Origin: Caldovatus sediminis
GTDB lineage: Bacteria; Pseudomonadota; Alphaproteobacteria; Acetobacterales; Acetobacteraceae
Length of the DNA: 64,000 bases
Direction: 5' to 3'
NCBI RefSeq assembly: GCF_014644455.1
Contig: NZ_BMKS01000003.1
Span: forward strand, 337,930-401,929
In this document: positions 17,224 to 23,449 of the stretch, piece by piece
Layout: each line of letters opens with the position of its first letter
Numbering within the stretch: the first letter of the stretch is position 1
Program-made: the position numbers and the translations under genes
The notes under the pieces: model-generated
What the model saw: only the letters and a program-made list of their open reading frames with translations
What the model was told of the DNA's origin: nothing
Database searches by the model: none

Positions 17224-17883
17224 TCAGGTCGTGCCCCCGTCGCGCCCCTCCGCCGGCATGGTCCAGGGCTCCTCGTTCACCGCGGCGACGCGCCAGTCGG
17301 TGCCGTGCTTCTCCAGCCGCGTCAGCGACAGGTTGCGGATCGAGAAGTGCAGCGCCTGGTGCGGCGTCAGCCCGATCGCGTGCGCGAGCGCGGCGCGGAT
17401 CGAGCCGCCATGCGCGATCACCACCACGTCCTCGCCCTCGAGCAGATGCGAGATGCGCTCGAGCGCCCCGCCGACCCGGGCGAGCACGTCGCGGAAGCTC
17501 TCCCCCCCGGGCGGCCGTTCCTCGCCCGCATGGGGCCAGAACGGGTGGGGCGGCAGGGTGAGCAGCGCCGGCAGCGCGTCGTGCGGGATTCCCTGCCACT
17601 CGCCGAGATGCTGCTCGGCGAAGTCCGGTTCCTCCTCGAGCGGCTGCTCCGGGTAGCCGGCGGCGAAGATCGCGGCCGCGGTGGCGCGGGTGCGCGAGAG
17701 GTGGGTGACGAACCAGCGCGCCGGCTGCGGCAGCCGCGCCGCGAGCCAGCGGTAGAGCGCCGCCTCCTGCCGCAGCGCGAGGTCGCAGAGCGCGACGTCC
17801 ATCGCCCCGTACAGCACCGCGCGCGCGGAGGGCTCCACGAGCGCGTGGCGGACGAGGAAGAAGCGGGTGATGGCGGGGGGCAC
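17224..17883 (-). CDS. Histidine phosphatase family protein (phosphoglycerate mutase-like)
   Basis: A 219-residue cytoplasmic protein of the histidine phosphatase superfamily. The N-terminal catalytic motif reads FFLVRHALVEP, with the phospho-accepting His and Arg present but Ala in place of the usual Gly after them. It continues with THLSRTRATAAAIF, EQHLGEWQG and the second catalytic His in VVIAHGGSIRAALAHAIG. Members dephosphorylate sugars, nucleotides, cobalamin precursors or proteins, and the substrate cannot be told here. The first codon is GTG. It lies 428 bp downstream of the ABC permease on the same strand, too far for tight coupling. Confidence 0.9.
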   Translation of the reverse strand: MPPAITRFFLVRHALVEPSARAVLYGAMDVALCDLALRQEAALYRWLAARLPQPARWFVTHLSRTRATAAAIFAAGYPEQPLEEEPDFAEQHLGEWQGIPHDALPALLTLPPHPFWPHAGEERPPGGESFRDVLARVGGALERISHLLEGEDVVVIAHGGSIRAALAHAIGLTPHQALHFSIRNLSLTRLEKHGTDWRVAAVNEEPWTMPAEGRDGGTT

Positions 17884-18311
17884 GTCCGCCTTCTATTCGG
17901 TTCCGGGGCGGCGTGGGAGGGCCGGCCCGCTCGGTCGCGGCCGGCGTGCCGCCGCGCCGGGCGCCATTGGCGAGCGCGACCGGCTCGAGCGCGCAGACCG
18001 AGAACAGACCGCAGACGGCTGGAAACAGCCGGAAGCGTGGACCTGCTGGCGGACCACGAGCTGGAGCCGTGCAGCGGGCACGGCCGAGCGAAAACGGCTC
18101 CAAGCCGCGGCCGGAACGGAGCCGTTCGGCCCGGTACCCCTGGCGGGCGGAGGCCGGCGCAAACTCCGCCTGACCTTCGCAGGGAGCCGCAGCCGCGGAA
18201 GGCGCCGGCGCAGCGCGCGAAGAAGGGGAAATCCGGGTTCCGGAAGCGGCGCGGCGCGCGGGCCGGGGGATCCGCCCCCGCCCGGCGCGGAGGTGGGCGC
18301 CGGACCCGGCC
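17884..18311. other. 428-bp intergenic region with short perfect hairpins
   Basis: No protein-like frame is evident. It contains the stem-loop CGGCTG-GAAA-CAGCCG (18016-18031), a 6-bp stem with a GNRA tetraloop on the plus strand, and a second inverted repeat GAACGG-AG-CCGTTC (18114-18127). Neither has a U-tract. An unannotated small RNA is possible but unsupported. Confidence 0.35.
18016..18031 (+). other. Perfect stem-loop with GNRA (GAAA) tetraloop
   Basis: CGGCTG pairs exactly with CAGCCG around GAAA. The GNRA loop is formed only if the plus strand is transcribed; on the minus strand, the sense of the flanking genes, the loop is TTTC. There is no run of T on either side, so it is not a typical intrinsic terminator. 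Confidence 0.35.
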
Positions 18312-19133
18312 CTACTCCCCCATGGTGAGCAGGGCGCCGCGCACCCGCGCCCGCCGGAACTGCCACAGGAACACCCACGCCATCGCCGCGAGCCAGGCCA
18401 GGTCGAGCGCGAAGGCGGCGGCGAGGTGCTCCCAGGCGATCCGCGCCCCCTCCCCGCTCGCCGCGCGCAGGCCCTCGAAGACGTGGGCCGCGGGAAGCGC
18501 CCAGGCGACCGGCCGCAGCCACTCGGGCAGCGTGGCCACCGGATAGAACACGGCGCAGAACGGCGTCAGGCCGAACACCACCGACCAGGCCAGCGCCTCC
18601 GCCCCCGCGCCGTGGCGCAGGATCAGCGCCGTGACGCCGAGCGCCACCGCCCAGCCCATCACCATCAGCGCCGCCCAGAACGCCACCACCACCGGCCCCG
18701 CCGCGAACAGCCCGTAGCCGTAGAGCCACCAGGCGAGCCCGACCGCCGGCAGCACGCCGACCAGCGTGCGCGCGACCGAGAGCGCCATCAGCCCGGCCAG
18801 AAGCTCGCGCGGCCGCAGCGGCGAGACGAAGATGTGACCGAGGTTGCGGCTCCAGATCTCCTCCATGAAGGAGAGGGTGAAGCCCATCTGGCTGCGCAGC
18901 GTCACTTCCCACAGCAGCGCGCCGCCGAGCAGCAGCCCGGCCACGACCGCCCCGGCGCCCCCCGCGTCGCCGGCCGCATGCACGCCGGCGAGGTAGGACG
19001 AGACGAAGCCCCAGACCAGCATCTCCAGCGTCGGCCAGTACATCAGCTCGAGCAGCCGCGGCCAGGAGCGCCGGAACAGCGCCAGGTGCCGGTAGGCGAG
19101 GCCCCAGATCCGCCGCGCCGCGCCGCCCGTCAC
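18312..19133 (-). CDS. ABC-2 type transporter permease
   Basis: A 273-residue membrane protein with six predicted helices in the ABC-2 pattern (helix 1 near residues 30-50, MYWPTLEMLVWGFVSSYLAG). A cytoplasmic-loop segment, FMEEIWSRNLGHIFVSPLRP, resembles the coupling region of exporters, and VVFGLTPFCAVFYPVATLP precedes the last helices. It forms an exporter with the ATPase encoded immediately upstream, starting (GTG at 19133) four bases after that gene's stop. Such pairs export polysaccharides, lipids, drugs or heme; the substrate is unknown. No ribosome-site evidence favours a later start. Confidence 0.9.
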   Translation of the reverse strand: MTGGAARRIWGLAYRHLALFRRSWPRLLELMYWPTLEMLVWGFVSSYLAGVHAAGDAGGAGAVVAGLLLGGALLWEVTLRSQMGFTLSFMEEIWSRNLGHIFVSPLRPRELLAGLMALSVARTLVGVLPAVGLAWWLYGYGLFAAGPVVVAFWAALMVMGWAVALGVTALILRHGAGAEALAWSVVFGLTPFCAVFYPVATLPEWLRPVAWALPAAHVFEGLRAASGEGARIAWEHLAAAFALDLAWLAAMAWVFLWQFRRARVRGALLTMGE

Positions 19134-19137
19134 GAGC

Positions 19138-19899
19138 TCACTCCGCCGCCGCCCGCGCCCGCCGCCGGTCGCGGGCGATGTCGAGGAACACCTCTTCCAG
19201 GTCGTCGCGGCCGTATCGCGAGAGCAGCGCCGCCGGGCTGCCCTGGTCCACGATGCGGCCCTGCTTGAGCATCAGCACGTGCCCGCACAGCCGCTCCACC
19301 TCGCCCATGTTGTGGCTGGCGAGGAGGATGGCGGCGCCGCTTTCCGCCCGGTAGCGCTCGAGCCAGCCGCGCACCCAGTCGCCGGTGTCCGGGTCGAGGC
19401 TCGCGGTCGGCTCGTCGAGCAGCAGCAGCTCGGGACGGTTGATCAGCGCCTTGGCCAGCGCGACGCGCGTCTTCTGCCCGGCCGAGAGCGCGCCCGCCGG
19501 CCGGTGCAGGAGGTCGCCGAGCTGGAGCTGATCGGCGAGCTCGGCGATGCGCCGCTCCGCGCGCGGCACGGTGTAGAGGTGGGCATAGACGCGCAGGTTC
19601 TCGATCACGCTCAGGCGCTGCGGCAGCGCCACGTAGGGGGAGGAGAAGTTCATCCGCGCCAGCGCCGCGAAGCGCTCCTCGCCCGCCATGTCGTGGCCGA
19701 GCGCGCGCACGCGCCCCGCGCTCGGCACCAGGATGCCGAGCAGCATGGCGATGGTCGTCGTCTTGCCGGCGCCGTTGCCCCCGAGCAGGCCCCAGGTCGC
19801 GCCACGCGGCATGGCGAAGGAGAGGCCGTCCACGGCCGGCGCGGTCGCGCCCTCGTAACGCTTGGTGAGGTGTTCGACCAGCAGGGCGGGCCCGTCCAT
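19138..19899 (-). CDS. ABC transporter ATP-binding protein
   Basis: A 253-residue nucleotide-binding subunit. Walker A is GGNGAGKTTT (about residues 40-49), the Q-loop region is MNFSSPYVALPQRLSVIENL, the signature is LSAGQKTRVALAKAL (LSAGQ rather than LSGGQ), Walker B is ELLLLDEPTASLDPDT, and the switch His is in LLASHNMGEV. This is the DrrA/NatA type of exporter ATPase. It is cotranscribed with the ABC-2 permease and encoded first in the pair. The signal YGRDDLEEVFLDIARD near the C-terminus is the usual extension of this subfamily. Confidence 0.93.
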   Translation of the reverse strand: MDGPALLVEHLTKRYEGATAPAVDGLSFAMPRGATWGLLGGNGAGKTTTIAMLLGILVPSAGRVRALGHDMAGEERFAALARMNFSSPYVALPQRLSVIENLRVYAHLYTVPRAERRIAELADQLQLGDLLHRPAGALSAGQKTRVALAKALINRPELLLLDEPTASLDPDTGDWVRGWLERYRAESGAAILLASHNMGEVERLCGHVLMLKQGRIVDQGSPAALLSRYGRDDLEEVFLDIARDRRRARAAAE

Positions 19900-19966
19900 G
19901 GCGGAGGGATAGGCCCCGCCCGCCGGCCCGCCAAGCCGCGCGCGGCGATGCCGGCACGCTGCGGCG

Positions 19967-21247
19967 CTACCGCCCGATCCGGCGGCGCTCGATCAGCCGG
20001 CCCTGGAACAGCGTGATGCCCATTTCCCATCCCCAGGCGACGGTCGAGGGACGCTCGACCCCGGCCAGCACCGCCCGTCCGGGCTCGATGGGCGGGGCCG
20101 CGCCCGGCCGCAGCACCGCCGCGGCGCGCCCGGCCGCCGGCGGTGCCGACCCGGCGGCGAGGCGCAGCAGGTCGAACCGGGCGCGCGGCGGCGGCAGCAG
20201 CGCGGCGAGGGCGAGGTCGGGCAGGTCGAGGACCACCCGGTGCCCGCGCAGGCGCAGGAAATCCCGCGCGAAGGCATAGCCGGGGGGGTCGCGCAGCGCG
20301 TCCTCGGCGGGGAGCGCGACGGCCAGGCCGCCCCCCGCCCGCAGGTCCGAGGGGAACAGCGCGTCGAAGCGGAGGAACGCCTCCGCGGTGACGCTCTCGA
20401 GGGCGAGCGGCAGCAGCAGCGGTCGCCGCAGGTCGCGCAGCTCCTCCGGCCGCGCCAGCTCCGTCAGGAGCCGCCGGTCGAGCGCCCGGCGCAGCCGGTG
20501 CGCGAGGCGCGGCGCGGCGGCGAGATCGGTCCGCGGCAGGAGCGCCGCACCGACCTCGGGCAGCGAGACCCGGCGTTCCTCCCAGAGCGGCTCCGGCGCG
20601 GCGCCGGGGTCCGGAGCGAGCCGGCAGATCGTCTGGCGGCGGAGGAAGGGGGCGAGGTCCACCATGGCCAGGGCGCGCTCCGCCGCGGCCAGGGTGGCGC
20701 TATCGAGCGGCCGCCGCGCCGCCGGCACCGTGGCGGCCGCGCGGAGAGCGGCGTCCGCCGCGCCCGGCGCGGCCGCGGAGAGGCCGAGCCCCTCCTCGAC
20801 GGCGGCGAGGACCGCCGCCGCCTCCTCCGGCAGCCGGTGCAGGCGGAGCAGTGGCGCCCCCGGCGCCGGTTCGTCCGGCCCCGGTGCCTCGTCGAGCATG
20901 GTGCGCAGCACGTGATGGGCGGTCTCGAGTTGCGGCGCATGGAGCGCGCCGAGCGCCACCACATCGCCGTTCGGAAGGTCGCAGACACGGATGCGCGGAT
21001 GCCGGCGCAGCGGCGCCAGCGCCTCGCGCAGCAGCCGGTCGCGAGGCGCGTGGCGGCCGCGGCGCAGCGCGGAGAGGCGGAGCAGAAGCGCCTGACGCGC
21101 GACCCCCGCGGCGACGGCCCCGCGCACCAGCGCGACCAGCTCGACCGCTTCCAGCCGAGGCGGTGGGAGGACGGCGGAGACGACCCGGGGGCCGTCGTCG
21201 AACGGCTGCGCGGGGCTCTCCGGATCGGCGCCGGCGGCGAGCGTCAC
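19967..21247 (-). CDS. Degenerate EAL-domain-like protein, second of an overlapping pair
   Basis: A 426-residue protein. The C-terminal third follows the EAL domain pattern: a segment like LPAEDALRDPPGYAFARDFL, then RGHRVVLDLPDLALAALL where active enzymes carry DDFGTGYSS, FDLLRLAAG, and finally AVLAGVERPSTVAWGWEMG with ITLFQGRLIERR, matching the AEGVE...QG ending. The catalytic Asp-Asp and the Glu of AEGVE are replaced, so c-di-GMP hydrolysis is not expected. A role in binding or signalling is inferred. The N-terminal half is Ala/Leu/Arg-rich and unrecognised. The GTG start overlaps the previous gene's TGA (GTGA). Confidence 0.68.
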   Translation of the reverse strand: MTLAAGADPESPAQPFDDGPRVVSAVLPPPRLEAVELVALVRGAVAAGVARQALLLRLSALRRGRHAPRDRLLREALAPLRRHPRIRVCDLPNGDVVALGALHAPQLETAHHVLRTMLDEAPGPDEPAPGAPLLRLHRLPEEAAAVLAAVEEGLGLSAAAPGAADAALRAAATVPAARRPLDSATLAAAERALAMVDLAPFLRRQTICRLAPDPGAAPEPLWEERRVSLPEVGAALLPRTDLAAAPRLAHRLRRALDRRLLTELARPEELRDLRRPLLLPLALESVTAEAFLRFDALFPSDLRAGGGLAVALPAEDALRDPPGYAFARDFLRLRGHRVVLDLPDLALAALLPPPRARFDLLRLAAGSAPPAAGRAAAVLRPGAAPPIEPGRAVLAGVERPSTVAWGWEMGITLFQGRLIERRRIGR

Positions 21248-22446
21248 GCCGGGGGATCTCCCCCGGGCGGCAGCGGCGTCGCGGCGAGCAGCCGGAGATC
21301 GGCGCAGCCCGCGCGGCCTGCCGCGTCGGTAGCGGAGGCCCGTGCGGCGCAGTCGGCCAGGACGCAGGCGGCGGCGTGGCGGCAGGCCAGGCGGCGCGCG
21401 GCGGCGAGCATCCGCCCGACCCACGGCCCGCCGAAGCGCTCGATGCCCTGGGCGGCGCCCCAATCCAGCGCCTCGGTTCCGTCGCAGCCGAGCAGCAGCA
21501 GCCGTGCGGGGTCGAGGCGGCGCAGCGCGGCCGCCGCGGCGCGGTCCTCGGCCAGGCGCGGCGACCAGCGCAGGGCGAGCCGGTCCGCAGCGGCGAGGAC
21601 CCCGGCGTCCGGCGCGATCAGGCCGAGCGTCTCGGCGTCGAGGCCATCGAGCGCGATCGCCAGCGGGCCGGCCGCGGGCAGTCCCGCCCGCTCCGCGATG
21701 GCCGCCAGCGGCAGCATCAGCACGATGCCGCCGGGCGGACCGCCGCCGAGCCCGCTGCCGCCGGGACGCGCCGCCGCCTCCCTGGCGGCGTCCGGAGGCA
21801 GCGCGAGGAACAGCGGCGCCGCCGACTCGGCGCCGCCGAGCAGGGCCCGCCGTTCCGCCGGGTCGGCGACTGCGGAGACGAGCCGCAGCGCCAGCCTCTC
21901 CTCCGCATGGCCGAGGAGATCGGCATCCTCGGCGGCGTCGGGGCCGAGCGCAGCCGCCAGCGCCTCCGTCTCGACGCCAAGGCGGAGCCCGGCGAGCGCC
22001 GGCGGCTCCCCCGGCCGCAGCCGCAGCAACGTCTCCCGCCGCAGAACGCGGGAGAGGGGCAGCGCGGCGATCCGGCCGTCGAGTCCGGCGAGCGCGCGCC
22101 GCTGCGGCTCCGGGTCCGGCCGGGGCGCGCGGAACACGAGGTCCGGACCATCGGGCTCCCGCCGGATCTCGGTCAGTCCCGGCGCCACCGCGGGGCCGAA
22201 CAGGCGCTCGAGCAGCGCGGCGACGCGCCGGGCCTCGCCCTCGGGCACGCCGAGCAGTGCCGGATCGCCGCCCGCGGCGTCCTCCTCCGCCAGCCGTGCC
22301 GCCCCGCCGAGGCGGCGCGCCTCCGCGGCCAGGAGCGCGCGCGCCACGCGGCGATGCGCCGCCCGCACCGCTCCCGCCGGTGCCGCGGACAGGTTCAGCG
22401 CGACCCCCGTCGTCTCCCGCCCGCATCTCCCTCCCGCCGCCGGCAT
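21244..22446 (-). CDS. Degenerate EAL-domain-like protein, first of an overlapping pair
   Basis: A 400-residue protein I would otherwise call hypothetical. Its last third resembles the second half of an EAL domain: LAIALDGLDAETLGLIAPDA in place of the DDFG loop, ADRLALRWSPRL where EAL proteins have a D-x-L-K-I-D strand, RLLLLGCDGTEALDWGAAQG for the AEGVET region, then IERFGGPWVG. Metal- and substrate-binding acids are missing. Earlier it has the strand-helix pattern GIVLMLPLAAIAERAG. I start it at the ATG at 22446; an ATG at 22494 is also possible. It is encoded together with the next gene and divergent from the metallophosphatase. Confidence 0.62.
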   Translation of the reverse strand: MPAAGGRCGRETTGVALNLSAAPAGAVRAAHRRVARALLAAEARRLGGAARLAEEDAAGGDPALLGVPEGEARRVAALLERLFGPAVAPGLTEIRREPDGPDLVFRAPRPDPEPQRRALAGLDGRIAALPLSRVLRRETLLRLRPGEPPALAGLRLGVETEALAAALGPDAAEDADLLGHAEERLALRLVSAVADPAERRALLGGAESAAPLFLALPPDAAREAAARPGGSGLGGGPPGGIVLMLPLAAIAERAGLPAAGPLAIALDGLDAETLGLIAPDAGVLAAADRLALRWSPRLAEDRAAAAALRRLDPARLLLLGCDGTEALDWGAAQGIERFGGPWVGRMLAAARRLACRHAAACVLADCAARASATDAAGRAGCADLRLLAATPLPPGGDPPA

Positions 22447-22562
22447 GCGCGACGCTTCCCGGGACGATCTTGCTGCCGCAGCGGGGAATGCCATTGGTCC
22501 TGGTTGGGGCCGGGGTCGCGATCGGGGACGGGACGGGGCGGCTTCGGCTAGGGTGCCAGCGC

Positions 22563-23282
22563 ATGCTGAACGAAACCCTAGCGCCCGCCGCGCTGCCGCC
22601 GGGGCTGCGCATCTACGCGGTGGGCGACGTGCATGGCTGCGACGACCGCCTCGCCGCCCTGCATGAGGCGATCCGGCGGGATGCCGCGCGCCGCCCACCC
22701 GTGGCGCGCACCGTGCTGGTGCATCTCGGCGACTACGTGGACCGCGGCCCCGACAGCGCCGCCGTGGTCGAGCGCCTGCTGCGCGGCCCGCCGCCGCTGC
22801 CCGGGGCGGAGACGGTCAACCTCGTGGGCAACCACGAGATCATGATGCTGGACGCCTTCGACCCGCGCTCGGCGCCCGGCGCGATCGGCTTCTGGCTCGA
22901 CAACGGCGGCGCCGCGACGCTGGCGAGCTACGGCGTCGAGATCGAGGACGCCGGGAGCTGGGAGCGGGTGCCGCGGGAGCACCTCGACTTCCTCCGCGGC
23001 TGCGCGCTGTCCTGGCGGGCGGGCGGCTACCTGTTCGTCCACGCCGGGGTGCGCCCGGGCGTGCCGCTCGACCGCCAGGACCCGTTCGACCTGGTCTGGA
23101 TCCGCGAGCCGTTCCTGAGCTTCGACGGCGAACTGGAACTGGTGGTGGTGCACGGCCACACGCCCTGCGCGGTGCCGGAGGTGCTGCCGCACCGCATCGG
23201 CATCGACACCGGCGCGATCTACGGCGGCGCGCTCACCGGCCTGATGCTGGAGGGGCGGCGGATGGGATTCCTCTCGGTCTGA
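22563..23282 (+). CDS. Metallophosphoesterase, Ser/Thr protein phosphatase-like
   Basis: A 239-residue calcineurin-like phosphatase with all five metal motifs in order: AVGDVHG (about residue 20), LGDYVDRGPDS, LVGNHE, the FVHAG strand and VVHGHTPC. This arrangement matches the bacterial PPP-type subgroup, which includes phosphoprotein phosphatases and Ap4A hydrolase-like enzymes. The N-terminus is short, starting MLNETLAPAALPPGLRIY. The ATG is only eight bases downstream of a TAGGGT box, so the transcript may be leaderless or nearly so. It is divergent from the EAL-like pair and convergent with the glycosyltransferase cluster, from which a row of hairpins separates it. Confidence 0.9.
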   Translation: MLNETLAPAALPPGLRIYAVGDVHGCDDRLAALHEAIRRDAARRPPVARTVLVHLGDYVDRGPDSAAVVERLLRGPPPLPGAETVNLVGNHEIMMLDAFDPRSAPGAIGFWLDNGGAATLASYGVEIEDAGSWERVPREHLDFLRGCALSWRAGGYLFVHAGVRPGVPLDRQDPFDLVWIREPFLSFDGELELVVVHGHTPCAVPEVLPHRIGIDTGAIYGGALTGLMLEGRRMGFLSV

Positions 23283-23385
23283 CCGCGGGACGCCCCCGGC
23301 GCACCTGGCGCCGGCAGCGGTCGGGTCCGAGACATCGGCCGGCCCCGCGGGCGCCGGGCGCGCACCTCTCGCTCGCCCCCGGCTT

Positions 23386-23446
23386 GGCCGCCTGGGCGGC
23401 CGGCCGCGCTCGCGGCCGCGGCGTCGGCCGGCGACCGACGCCGCGG
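23386..23446. terminator. Row of three perfect hairpins between convergent genes
   Basis: Three adjacent inverted repeats: GGCCGCC...GGCGGCC (23386-23401), CGGCCGCG..CGCGGCCG (23401-23418) and a 12-bp perfect stem CCGCGGCGTCGG / CCGACGCCGCGG (23416-23427 with 23435-23446, 7-base loop). The last starts only three bases beyond the glycosyltransferase stop at 23450. There is no U-tract, so this is a terminator-like or 3'-stabilising element, or a rho-dependent end. Confidence 0.5.
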
Positions 23447-23449
23447 CGG

